A stretch of DNA of 64,000 nt from Streptacidiphilus sp. ASG 303. Lineage in GTDB: Bacteria; Actinomycetota; Actinomycetes; Streptomycetales; Streptomycetaceae. The notes under the pieces are model-generated. The model saw only the letters and a program-made list of their open reading frames with translations, searched no databases and was not told where the DNA came from. The stretch is from the NCBI RefSeq assembly GCF_020991365.1, contig NZ_JAJLRA010000003.1, positions 372,001 to 436,000 on the forward strand, given 5' to 3'. Below, in pieces: positions 8,835 to 17,110 of the stretch (position 1 is the first letter of the stretch; each line of letters begins with the position of its first letter). Both the position numbers and the translations under genes were made by a program.

Positions 8835-9593
8835 ATGCGCAGACGATCAGCCTTCCTCGCCGTGTCCGCGGTCGCCGCGACGGCGGCCATCACCGTGCCG
8901 TCGATCGCGACCAGCCCCTCGCACGGGGACACCGCGATCACGTCCGTGGTGGTCAACGACGGCCGGACCGTGGTGCTCGGGGCGGACCGGCGGGAGACCT
9001 TCCGGGTCTCCGTCACCGCCACCGACGACTCCGGCATCAGGTCGGTCTCGCCCGTCGGGGTGTGGGGGCCGAAGTACGGCATCCTCAAGGTCTCGCCGAT
9101 GCGCTGCGTGCGGCAGTCGGCCACGACCTCCACCTGCACCGGGACGGTGTCGGTGGACACCGGGCGGAAGCAGGTCTGGAACGACGAGGCGGGCACCTGG
9201 TTCGTGGACGCCCAGGCCAACGCCAACGACGGCGACGACGCCCGGTCGGGCGCGGCGGGCGGCTTCTCGCTCAAGCGCGCCTCGCGCCTGGGCGTCTACG
9301 GGCTGCCCGCCCGGGCCCCGGCCGGGTCCCGGGCGACCGCGCAGGGGTGGCTCTCCCGCGTGTGGTGGGACAGCGGGGACTACCACGGCAGCCCGGACGA
9401 CCACCTGCAGCTGCTGTTCCGCCCGGACGGCGGCGACACCTGGACGCCGGTGGCCGACGAGGTCACCAATCCCCTGGGGCAGGTGTCGGCCGGGGTCCGC
9501 CTCACGCGGTCCGGCTGGTACCGGTGGGTGTTCGCCGGCAGCAAGTGGACCGGGCCCGCCCGGTCGAAGGCCGTCCACGTCGCCGTGCGCTGA
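8835..9593 (+). CDS. Secreted hypothetical protein
   Basis: A 252-aa protein with a classical signal peptide: MRRRSAF, a hydrophobic core to about residue 24, then SIATSPSHG. The mature part is beta-rich, with spaced Cys residues (MRCVRQSATTSTCTGTV) and a second half (about 150-250) that looks like an immunoglobulin-like or calcium-binding beta-sandwich (DDHLQLLFRPDGGDTWTP). I do not recognise a named family. ATG 8835 was chosen because it begins the signal peptide. It follows the membrane protein by 71 nt in the same direction and ends facing the GT4 gene, so it may be a surface protein of the polymer locus. Confidence 0.8.
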   Translation: MRRRSAFLAVSAVAATAAITVPSIATSPSHGDTAITSVVVNDGRTVVLGADRRETFRVSVTATDDSGIRSVSPVGVWGPKYGILKVSPMRCVRQSATTSTCTGTVSVDTGRKQVWNDEAGTWFVDAQANANDGDDARSGAAGGFSLKRASRLGVYGLPARAPAGSRATAQGWLSRVWWDSGDYHGSPDDHLQLLFRPDGGDTWTPVADEVTNPLGQVSAGVRLTRSGWYRWVFAGSKWTGPARSKAVHVAVR

Positions 9594-9613
9594 GACCCGG
9601 CCCCGTGCGGGCG

Positions 9614-9640
9614 GCCGGGCCCCGCACCGGGGGGCCCGGC
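9614..9640. terminator. Hairpin between convergent genes
   Basis: Perfect 10-bp arms (GCCGGGCCCC at 9614-9623, GGGGCCCGGC at 9631-9640) with a 7-nt loop. It sits between the stop of the secreted-protein gene and the stop of the convergent GT4 gene. There is no T-tract, as is usual for actinobacterial I-shaped terminators. It probably works in both directions. Confidence 0.6.
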
Positions 9641-9668
9641 GCCCGGCGCTCCCGCGCCGGACGGTCCC

Positions 9669-10871
9669 TCACCGTTCCAGCAGGTCGAACAGCTCCTCCC
9701 AGCGGCGGACGACCGCCTCCGGCGCGTACCGGGCGATGTTGGCCCGCGCCCGGTCGCCCATGGCGTCCCGCAGCTCCCGGTCGTCCATCAGGCGGCCGAG
9801 CCGGTGCGCCAGCCCGGTGGTGTGGCCCATCGGCACGAGCAGGCCGTCCTCGCCGTCGCGCACGATCTCCCGCACGCCCGGGGCGCAGTCGAAGGCCACG
9901 CACGGCACGCCGCACTCCATGGCCTCCATCAGGGAGAGCGGGAAGCCCTCGCCGCGCGAGGAGAGCGCGAAGACCGACGCGCGGGCGAGCGCCCCGGGCA
10001 CGTCGCCGGTGCGGCCGGCGAACTCCACCGAGCCGTCGAGCCCCAGCGCGGTGCACTGCCGCCGCAGGCGCTCCTCCTCCGGCCCGCTGCCGTGGATCCG
10101 CAGCCGCCAGCCCTCCCGGCCCCGGACCGCCTCGGCCCAGGCGTCGAGGAGCATGTCGTAGCCCTTCTCCTCGGAGAGCCGGCCGATGGAGAGGACGGTC
10201 CGCTCCTCGCGGGGCGACGGCGCGGGGGTCTCGAAGGGGAGCGGGTTGGGGATGCCGCAGGTGCTGTTCATGCCCTCACGGATCCACCGGTCGGCGTCCT
10301 CCGGGGTGAGGACCACGAGCCGGTCGACGTCCCGGTACCAGCGCTTGACGCGGGCGAAGCGGGACGAGGCGCGGCAGGTGTCGAAGGACTCGTGGCTCAT
10401 CCCGATCACGGTCAGGCCGGAGAGGTCGGCCCTGGCCACCCACTCCATCGCCCACACCTGGGTGACGATCACCACGGCGCCGGGGCCTGCCTGGCGGAGG
10501 ACCGCGGACAGCCGGGCGGCGGCGGCGTCCATCCCGGCCTCCCGGGCCGCGTTCCGGCGGCGGGCGGCCAGGTCGAGCCGTCCGCGGACGCCGCGCGGCG
10601 ACCAGGCCGGCGGCGGGTGCTCGGTGTAGAGCGTCGTCATCGGGTACGGCGGCTCGGCGGAGAACACCTGCCGGCGGTCCTCCGGGACGGGCACGACCCC
10701 GACGAGGTGCAGGCGGTGGCCGCGGTCGGTGAGGAGGCCCGCCATCCGGTGGGCCCAGCTGCACACGCCCCCCATCTCGTCCACGCTGTTGGAGACGATG
10801 AAGACGTCGCGGGTGCGCGCGGCGGACGGCGCGGCCCCGGCGGGGGCGGTGTCTGCGGCGGTGCTGGTCAC
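9669..10871 (-). CDS. GT4-family glycosyltransferase
   Basis: A 400-aa GT-B enzyme. The N-domain opens with SNSVDEMGGVCSWAHRMAGLL, a typical GT4 donor/acceptor loop. The C-domain from about residue 205 has TVLSIGRLSEEKGYDMLLDA, and SSRGEGFPLSLMEAMECG near 285-300 holds the conserved glutamates that bind nucleotide-sugar. The start is GTG 10871, overlapping the stop of gene 10868-13831 by 4 nt (GTGA), with GGAGG about 8 nt upstream. This indicates translational coupling. It probably adds a sugar to the polymer or its linkage unit at the inner membrane face. The sugar is unknown. Confidence 0.92.
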   Translation of the reverse strand: MTSTAADTAPAGAAPSAARTRDVFIVSNSVDEMGGVCSWAHRMAGLLTDRGHRLHLVGVVPVPEDRRQVFSAEPPYPMTTLYTEHPPPAWSPRGVRGRLDLAARRRNAAREAGMDAAAARLSAVLRQAGPGAVVIVTQVWAMEWVARADLSGLTVIGMSHESFDTCRASSRFARVKRWYRDVDRLVVLTPEDADRWIREGMNSTCGIPNPLPFETPAPSPREERTVLSIGRLSEEKGYDMLLDAWAEAVRGREGWRLRIHGSGPEEERLRRQCTALGLDGSVEFAGRTGDVPGALARASVFALSSRGEGFPLSLMEAMECGVPCVAFDCAPGVREIVRDGEDGLLVPMGHTTGLAHRLGRLMDDRELRDAMGDRARANIARYAPEAVVRRWEELFDLLER

Positions 10872-13831
10872 TTTCCGTCCCTCCTCGCGCCGGGGGCGGC
10901 GTCCCCGGGCGGGGTGCTGCCCGGGCGTGCTCCGTCCCGGGCCGTTCCGGTGAAGAACAGGTCGGCGATCCGGGCGGCGGCGTCCCCCTGGTCGTACTCG
11001 CCGTACTCCTTGACGAACCGCCGGCGGGCGTCGGCGTGGCGCTCCCCGGAGGCCTGCAGGTCCTCCAGCGCCGCGTACAGCGCCTCCGTGTCCCGCACCA
11101 CCGGCCCGGGGGCCTTCTCGACCAGGTCGAAGTAGGTGCCGCGGGTGTCCTCGCTGTACTCCTCCAGGTCGTACGCGAAGAAGACCATCGGCCGGTCCAG
11201 CAGCGCGTAGTCGAACATCACGGACGAGTAGTCGGTGACCAGCGCGTCCGCCATGAGCAGGAGCGGGGTGACGTCGGGCACCCGGGAGACGTCGACGACC
11301 CTGCCCCGCACCGAGGGCGGCAGCACCACGGAGTTGAGGTAGTGGCAGCGGACCAGCAGGGTCAGCCGGTCGCCGAAGCGGTCGGCGAAGTCGTCCGGGT
11401 CGAAGGGGAGGGTGAACCCGCGCACCTGGCCCGCGGCGTTGGCCCGGAAGGTCGGCGCGTAGAGCACGACCGGCTTGTCCGGGTCGATGCCGAGGCTTTC
11501 CATCAGCGCGGTGTCCCGGGGCCTGCGCTGCGCCAGGACGTCGTTGCGCGGGTAGCCGGTGCGCAGCAGGCGCTCCTCGCCGATGCGGTAGGCGCGGGCG
11601 AGGGTCCGCACGTCGTGCTCGCTGCGGACCAGGAAGTGGTCGAAGCGGTCGAGCGCCCGCTGGTACTCCTCCTGCTCGGCGTAGGGCATCCGCTTGAAGG
11701 CGGGCATGTCGAAGCCCATCTTCTTCAGGGCCGAGCCGTGCCAGGTCTGGATGTAGGTCGTCCCGGGGCGCTTGGCCAGCTTCAGCGGGAAGCCCTGGTT
11801 GTCGACCCAGAACTCCGCCTGGGCCAGGGCCCGCAGGTAGGGCCAGGACCAGCGCCTGACCAGCCGGGCGTCCTCGGGGAAGCCCTCCGGGCTGCCGGAG
11901 TGGGCCCACACCGGCCTGATCGGGGCGCCGCGGCGGCGCAGCTCCTCGTAGAGGGCCCGCGGGGAGTCGCTGTACTGCTTGCCGAGGTGGCTCTCGAAGA
12001 CCACCTGCCCCTTGACCACGGGCAGCCGGAGCAGGACCTCGTGGTAGACGCGGAGCTTGGTGGAGCCGTCGTTGAGGCTGCGCTTGAGCTTCCGGGCGCC
12101 GCGCACCGCGGACTTGGCCCCGTCGACGGCGCGGCGGGCGCCGGCCCCGGCCTCGCCGCGCAGGGTGCGCCGGATGAGGTCGGTGGTGCGGCGGGCGGCG
12201 GCGCCCTCGGCGGCGAGGTGGAAGGCGAGGTGCCCGCGGGCGGTCACGGACGGCTCCAGCCGGTCGCCGACGAGCCGGGTGAGGCGCGGGCGGACGGGCA
12301 TGCCGGCCGCGTCCTCCAGGCCGTGGTCGCCGACCGTGATGCGGGTGGTGGTGCGGCGTCCGTCCGCCTCCAGGACCAGCCGGACGTCCCACACGGCGTC
12401 GACGACGCCGAGCGGGCGCAGGCGCCGGGCGAGGTCGGCGACGGCCTCCCAGGCGATCCCGTCGCCCTCGTGCCGGAGCTCCCGGACGGGGAAGGCGAAG
12501 GACTGCAGGGAGCGCCGGCGGGCGGTGAACTCCAGGCGGCCCGCCAGCCGGGCGCCGGGGGCCACCTTCCCGAGCGGGTTGACGATGCGCCCGGTGAGGT
12601 GCAGGCCCGCGGGCCCGACCCGGTACCCCGTCAGGCGGTTGCGGAGGAAGAGCTTCTCCAGGGGCCTGGTGTGGTAGCCGGCCTCGGTGACGTCGAGGAT
12701 CCGGCGGCCCTCCTCGTCGTCCAGGTGCTCGGCGCACCAGTAGACGCGCCCGTCGCGCTCGACCAGCGGCTCGGAGAGCTTGTCGCGGTTGAGCAGGGTG
12801 TCGATGGCGGGGAGGAGGTTGGCCCAGTCGTCGCGGACCAGGAGGTAGGCGCAGATCCGCTGGATGTGGGGCACCTGCTCCCACGCCTCGGCGGAGAGGG
12901 TGGCGAGGTAGTCGCGGGCGTGCTCGGAGAACTCGTGCCGGAACTCGGCCGGGAGGAAGGGCAGGTCCCTCAGGTGCAGCACGAGGTCGTGCTTGAGGAA
13001 CTTGACGTCCTTGTGGGCCTTGAGGGCGGTCATGCCCCGGTCGGCGAGCATCCGGTCGATGCGGCGGTGGATCTCCAGGCGGTCGGTGAAGTTGGAGATC
13101 TCGTGGCGGCGGTTGCTGAGCGACTTGGCCGCCGTCCGCTCCACGACGTCCCACCAGTAGACGCGGTTGGGGATGAGGGCGATGCGGTCGGCGGCCAGGT
13201 AGGCCTGCGCCGAGAAGAGCAGGTCCTCGTAGAGGATGCCGACGGGGAACTCCAGGCCGGCGCGGAGCAGGAAGTCGCGCCGGTAGCACTTGTTGGTGGA
13301 GAGGGTGTCCCACACCAGCAGGTCGGGCAGCTCGTCGACGGAGTCCAGCTGCCGGGTGCGGCTGTAGAGCCACGGGTACCACTCGACGGTCTTGCCGTGC
13401 CGGCTGTCCAGGTGGCGGCGCACGCTGAGGCCGGAGACCAGGTCGGCCCCGGTGCGCTCGCCGGCCTCCAGCATGTTGCGGCAGGCGTGCAGGTCGAGCT
13501 CGTCGTCGCTGTCGAGGAACATGACGTACCGGCCGCGGGCGGCGGCCACCCCGTGGTTGCGCGGCGCGCCGCAGCCGCCGCTGTTGGCGGGGAGCTGCAG
13601 CGCCCGGACGCGTCCGGGGTGCTCGGCCTGGAGGCGGAGGGCGACGTCGTGGCTGCCGTCGGTGCTGCAGTCGTCGACGATCAGCACCTCGGTGCTGCGC
13701 AGCGACTGGCCGAGGACGGAGCGCACGGCGCGCGGCAGGCGGTCGGCGTCGTTGTAGACGATGACGACGACGCTGACGTCGGGAGCCGCGGGCTCCACGG
13801 CGGCCTCCGGGGCCGCCTGGGTGGAAGGCAT
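10868..13831 (-). CDS. Bifunctional GT2 glycosyltransferase / CDP-glycerol glycerophosphotransferase
   Basis: A 987-aa fusion. Residues 18-250 are a GT2 domain (SVVVIVYNDADRLPRAV; DDCSTDGS; FLDSDDE near 100-106 as the metal-binding acidic motif). A beta-rich linker (about 360-600) leads to a TagB/TagF-like glycerophosphotransferase domain from about 610 to 960 (VFESHLGKQYSDSPRALYEE, TWHGSALKKMGF, LYAPTFRAN, VTDYSSVMFDYALLDRP). The last motif is the H/D-S-S signature of poly(glycerol-phosphate) polymerases. The protein could add both a sugar and a polyol-phosphate repeat to a teichoic-acid-like chain. ATG 13831; the next gene starts within its stop codon. The domain call is firm; which polyol-phosphate it uses is unknown. 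Confidence 0.92.
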   Translation of the reverse strand: MPSTQAAPEAAVEPAAPDVSVVVIVYNDADRLPRAVRSVLGQSLRSTEVLIVDDCSTDGSHDVALRLQAEHPGRVRALQLPANSGGCGAPRNHGVAAARGRYVMFLDSDDELDLHACRNMLEAGERTGADLVSGLSVRRHLDSRHGKTVEWYPWLYSRTRQLDSVDELPDLLVWDTLSTNKCYRRDFLLRAGLEFPVGILYEDLLFSAQAYLAADRIALIPNRVYWWDVVERTAAKSLSNRRHEISNFTDRLEIHRRIDRMLADRGMTALKAHKDVKFLKHDLVLHLRDLPFLPAEFRHEFSEHARDYLATLSAEAWEQVPHIQRICAYLLVRDDWANLLPAIDTLLNRDKLSEPLVERDGRVYWCAEHLDDEEGRRILDVTEAGYHTRPLEKLFLRNRLTGYRVGPAGLHLTGRIVNPLGKVAPGARLAGRLEFTARRRSLQSFAFPVRELRHEGDGIAWEAVADLARRLRPLGVVDAVWDVRLVLEADGRRTTTRITVGDHGLEDAAGMPVRPRLTRLVGDRLEPSVTARGHLAFHLAAEGAAARRTTDLIRRTLRGEAGAGARRAVDGAKSAVRGARKLKRSLNDGSTKLRVYHEVLLRLPVVKGQVVFESHLGKQYSDSPRALYEELRRRGAPIRPVWAHSGSPEGFPEDARLVRRWSWPYLRALAQAEFWVDNQGFPLKLAKRPGTTYIQTWHGSALKKMGFDMPAFKRMPYAEQEEYQRALDRFDHFLVRSEHDVRTLARAYRIGEERLLRTGYPRNDVLAQRRPRDTALMESLGIDPDKPVVLYAPTFRANAAGQVRGFTLPFDPDDFADRFGDRLTLLVRCHYLNSVVLPPSVRGRVVDVSRVPDVTPLLLMADALVTDYSSVMFDYALLDRPMVFFAYDLEEYSEDTRGTYFDLVEKAPGPVVRDTEALYAALEDLQASGERHADARRRFVKEYGEYDQGDAAARIADLFFTGTARDGARPGSTPPGDAAPGARRDGK

Positions 13832-13978
13832 CGAGGAGTTCCTTATCAGCAGGTCGGCGGGACGGCAGCCACGCTCTGCGGGTCCCTGTGGTCTCGGCGA
13901 CCGCCCTCCGGTTCATCCTGCCATGCGGCCGGAGGGGCCGCGGGCGCCTGCCGCGGCCCGGGGACGGGGCCGGACGGG

Positions 13979-15688
13979 TCAGTGCTGCAACCGGGCCAGC
14001 AGCCGGGCGAGGCGGGCGCCGGCCACCTCGCGGACGCCGGAGAGGCCGCCCGCGATCCGCAGGCCGAGGCCGCCGGAGGCGGTGGTGTGGGCCTGGACCA
14101 GCGCGAAGGCCGCGGGCGGCCGGTAGGCGAAGGAGCGGCGCGAGACGCCGCCGGGTGCGCGGACGGCGGTGGTGAGGGTGCGGCCGTCGGCGAAGCGGAC
14201 GTCCGCCCAGAGCGTCCAGGCGGTCATCGGGGCGGCCGCCCGGCCGGCGCGGACCAGTTCGAAGACGTCCACCGGCAGGGCGGCGGTCCAGGTGTCGCCG
14301 GAGTTGACGGCGGCGCCGGGGCGGCCGGTGCCGCCCGCGCGGGCGGGGCCGTCGGAGGGGCCGGCGGCGGGGCCGGCCGAGCGGACGAGGGGCGCCGCGT
14401 GGCTCAGGGCGACCGGCGGGGCGCCCGAGCGGGAGCGCAGCTCCAGCGCGACCGACTCGGGCGCGGCGGGCGCCAGCCTCCCGTACAGCTCGTGGAGGCG
14501 CAGCCGCACCTCGCAGCGGCGGCCGATGCGGACCGCGCCGTCCACCGCGACCGGCAGCCTGGTCAGCGGGAGCCGGTCCAGGCCGTCCAGGGGGACGGCC
14601 GCGTCCCCGGCGCCGAGCACCGGGGAGCCGTCCGCGGCGGTGAGGTACGGCGGCACCAGGCGGGCGGGCCCGGCGGCGAGCTCGATGAGGCGGCCCACCT
14701 CGACGGGCCGGTCCGAGGCGAGGACCGCGGCGGTGATCCAGCGGGCCGCCGGGTGCGCTGCGGCGGCCGCGGAGGGGTCGAAGCCCTTGAGGTACTCCCG
14801 GGTGATCGTCCACCACTCGGCCAGGTAGGCGTCGGAGCGGCCGCCGAGCTCGCGGACGTACATCCGCAGGTCGTAGTCGAGGAACTTGGTGGCGGCGGCG
14901 TCGGCGAGGGACTTCTCCCCGGCCTCGCCCAGGGCCCGGACCGCCCCGGCGTGGGCGTCGACCCGGTCCCGCCAGTTGCGGATCTCGTCGCGGCGCAGCG
15001 AGATGGACTGGCGTCCGGCGCCGCGGCGGACGTGCCAGTGGTAGACGGGGTCGGGGATGGCCACCAGGCGGGGCCGGGCCGCGTAGACCATGGCGGTGAA
15101 GAGGAAGTCCTCGTAGTGCACGTCGCCGTCGGCGAACCGCACGCCGTGCCGCTCCAGGAAGGAGCGGTCGTAGAGCTTGCCGGCGGAGAGGGTGTCGCGC
15201 AGGAAGCCGGGCCGGGTGCCGATGCCGTCGGGGAGCAGCAGGGGCGCGGCGCCGTCGGGCGGGTAGAGGTCGCGCTGCCAGGGGGTGTCGGGGCCGCCGG
15301 GCAGTTCGCGGCGGACCGCGACGCCGGCGGCGACGTCGGCGCGGTGCGCGGTGGCGGCGTCCAGCAGGGTGCGGGCGGCGCCGGGCGGCAGCACGTCGTC
15401 GCTGTCGAGGAGCATGACGTACGGCTCGCGGGCGGCGGCGATCCCCTCGTTGCGGGGCGTCCCGCAGCCGCCGCTGTTGGCGGGGCGGGTGAGGACGCGC
15501 ACCCGGGGGTTCCCGGCGGCGAGGCGGGCGAGGACCTCGGGGGTGGCGTCGGTGGAGCCGTCGTCGACGACGAGGACCTCGCCGACCGCGTCGCCCTGGT
15601 CGAGGGCGGAGTGCACGGCTTCGGCGATGCGGTCCGCGTCGTCGAAAACGATCACGACGACGCTGACCCGCGGCTCGCCAACCGACAT
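13979..15688 (-). CDS. GT2-family glycosyltransferase
   Basis: A 569-aa protein. The GT2 catalytic domain covers about residues 8-230 (RVSVVVIVFDDADRIAEAV, DDGSTDATPE, the NSGGCGTPRNEGI loop, MLLDSDD near 92-97). It closely parallels the N-terminal half of the 987-aa neighbour, including the HYEDFLF segment, so the two are probably paralogues. The rest (about 330-569) is beta-rich and lacks the glycerophosphotransferase domain. The start is ATG 15688, with GAGGGAG upstream, rather than the Pro/Arg-rich extension to 15829. Same strand and 147 nt ahead of the fusion gene. Probably builds the polymer backbone or side chain. Confidence 0.9.
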   Translation of the reverse strand: MSVGEPRVSVVVIVFDDADRIAEAVHSALDQGDAVGEVLVVDDGSTDATPEVLARLAAGNPRVRVLTRPANSGGCGTPRNEGIAAAREPYVMLLDSDDVLPPGAARTLLDAATAHRADVAAGVAVRRELPGGPDTPWQRDLYPPDGAAPLLLPDGIGTRPGFLRDTLSAGKLYDRSFLERHGVRFADGDVHYEDFLFTAMVYAARPRLVAIPDPVYHWHVRRGAGRQSISLRRDEIRNWRDRVDAHAGAVRALGEAGEKSLADAAATKFLDYDLRMYVRELGGRSDAYLAEWWTITREYLKGFDPSAAAAAHPAARWITAAVLASDRPVEVGRLIELAAGPARLVPPYLTAADGSPVLGAGDAAVPLDGLDRLPLTRLPVAVDGAVRIGRRCEVRLRLHELYGRLAPAAPESVALELRSRSGAPPVALSHAAPLVRSAGPAAGPSDGPARAGGTGRPGAAVNSGDTWTAALPVDVFELVRAGRAAAPMTAWTLWADVRFADGRTLTTAVRAPGGVSRRSFAYRPPAAFALVQAHTTASGGLGLRIAGGLSGVREVAGARLARLLARLQH

Positions 15689-15911
15689 GCGTGCCTGCTC
15701 CCTCGTGCGCGGCTCGGCAGGGCCGCCGTCCGGCCCTCCGCAGTCCCCCCGCGGCCGCCGTGCGTCCTGCCCGGATCCCTGACCGGTCCCCGGACCGGCC
15801 GGGCGGCGGTGGCCGGGCACGCTCCTCATGAGCGTACTGGTCCTCGCCCCACCATACCGGACAGCCGGGGAGGGGCTTCCGGGACCGCGGAGGGCGGCCG
15901 CCGACCCGTCC

Positions 15912-15917
15912 TATGAT
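15912..15917 (+). promoter_or_regulatory. -10 hexamer of a leaderless galE promoter
   Basis: TATGAT lies exactly 6 nt before the galE ATG at 15924, so the predicted transcription start falls on or next to the start codon. No Shine-Dalgarno is present in the intervening bases. No clear -35 hexamer is visible at the usual distance. Confidence 0.55.
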
Positions 15918-15923
15918 CCGAGT

Positions 15924-16910
15924 ATGACCTGGTTGATCACCGGCGGAGCCGGCTACATCGGCGGACACGTGGTACACGCGATGCGCGCGGCGGGGCAGCC
16001 GGTCGCCGTGCTCGACGACCTGAGCACCGGCGACGCGGCGCGCCTGCCCGCGGACGTGCCGCTGGTCCGCGGCTCGGTCCTGGACCGCGGCGCGGTCGAC
16101 CGTGCGCTGCGGGAGCACGGGGTCACGGGGGTGCTGCACATCGCCGCGAAGAAGCAGGTCGGCGAGTCCGTGGAGCGGCCCCTCCACTACTACCGCGAGA
16201 ACGTGGAGGGCCTGCGGACGGTGCTGGACGCCGTCGTGGACGCGGGCGTGCGCCGCTTCCTCTTCTCCTCCTCCGCGGCCGTCTACGGCATGCCCGACGT
16301 GGACCTGGTGACCGAGGCCACGCCGTGCGCCCCCATGAGCCCCTACGGCGAGACGAAGCTCACGGGCGAGTGGCTGGTGCGGGCGGCGGGCCGGGCCCAC
16401 GGGATCTCCACCGCGGCGCTGCGCTACTTCAACGTGGCGGGCGCGGCCTCCCCCGCGCTCTCCGACGACGGCGTCCTCAACCTGGTGCCGATGGTCTTCG
16501 AGCGGCTGACGGCCGGCGAGGCGCCGCGGATCTTCGGCGCCGACTACGCGACGCCCGACGGCACCTGCATCCGCGACTACATCCACGTCTCGGACGTGGC
16601 CTCCGCCCACGTCGCGGCCGCCGGGCGGCTGGCCGCCGACCCGGCGGGCGCGACCTCGCTGGTCCTCAACATCGGCCGCGGCGAGGGCGTCTCGGTCCGG
16701 GAGATGCTCGACGTGGTCGGGCGGGTGACCGGGTACGACGCCACCGGCGAGGTGACGCCCCGGCGCCCCGGCGACCCGGCGCGGGTCGTGGCCTCGGCCG
16801 ACCTGATCCGCCGGGAGCTGGGCTGGACCGCCCGCCACGGGGTGGAGGAGATGGTCTCCTCCGCGTGGGAGGGCTGGCGCCTCCGCCACCCGGAGGCCCG
16901 GCGGGGCTGA
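15924..16910 (+). CDS. galE: UDP-glucose 4-epimerase
   Basis: A 328-aa short-chain dehydrogenase/reductase of the extended GalE type, the usual length for the family. It has the NAD-binding GGAGYIG motif at residues 7-13, the SSSAAVYG serine near 116, and the catalytic pair Y141xxxK145 in SPYGETK. The RYFNVAGA segment and IRDYIHVSD are standard GalE sequences. It interconverts UDP-glucose and UDP-galactose in the cytosol and would supply UDP-hexose to the transferases next door. ATG 15924 was chosen because upstream in-frame codons are non-coding and a -10 element sits 6 nt away. Divergent from the GT2 gene at 15688. Confidence 0.93.
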   Translation: MTWLITGGAGYIGGHVVHAMRAAGQPVAVLDDLSTGDAARLPADVPLVRGSVLDRGAVDRALREHGVTGVLHIAAKKQVGESVERPLHYYRENVEGLRTVLDAVVDAGVRRFLFSSSAAVYGMPDVDLVTEATPCAPMSPYGETKLTGEWLVRAAGRAHGISTAALRYFNVAGAASPALSDDGVLNLVPMVFERLTAGEAPRIFGADYATPDGTCIRDYIHVSDVASAHVAAAGRLAADPAGATSLVLNIGRGEGVSVREMLDVVGRVTGYDATGEVTPRRPGDPARVVASADLIRRELGWTARHGVEEMVSSAWEGWRLRHPEARRG

Positions 16911-16953
16911 CGGCCCGTACCGCCTCCCGCCCCGCCCCGGGCACCCCTCACGC

Positions 16954-16993
16954 GCCCGGCCATCCGGCGGAACCGTCCGCCGGCGGGCCGGGC
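16954..16993. terminator. Hairpin after galE
   Basis: Outer arms GCCCGGCC (16954-16961) and GGCCGGGC (16986-16993) enclose inner arms CCGGCGGA (16964-16971) and TCCGCCGG (16976-16983), with a 2x2 internal loop and a 4-nt apical loop. It lies between convergent galE and the kinase gene. Confidence 0.6.
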
Positions 16994-17017
16994 GCGGTGC
17001 CGTCCGGGGGTGCGTCA

Positions 17018-17082
17018 GAGGGTGCGTCCGGGGGCGCGGCAGAGGGTGCGTCCGGGGGCGCGGCAGAGGGAGCGTCCGGGGA
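17018..17082. repeat. 24-bp tandem repeat, 2.7 copies
   Basis: Two identical 24-bp units (17018-17041 and 17042-17065, beginning GAGGGTGCGTCC) and a partial third with one change. They lie in the non-coding gap between convergent galE and the kinase gene. The period is a multiple of three, so an in-frame Gly/Ala/Ser-rich reading exists, but there is no start site to support a gene. Confidence 0.85.
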
Positions 17083-17110
17083 CGGACCCGCCGTCACCGC
17101 CGCCCCGCGG

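Noticed and set aside
11036-15916. 1626-codon plus-strand open frame
   Set aside because: Antisense to two clear GT2 genes; composition typical of a complement of GC-rich coding DNA.
10872-16889. Long minus-strand open frame leading into the GT4 gene
   Set aside because: Overlaps galE and the GT2 genes out of frame; only the last 400 codons from GTG 10871 have protein-like sequence.
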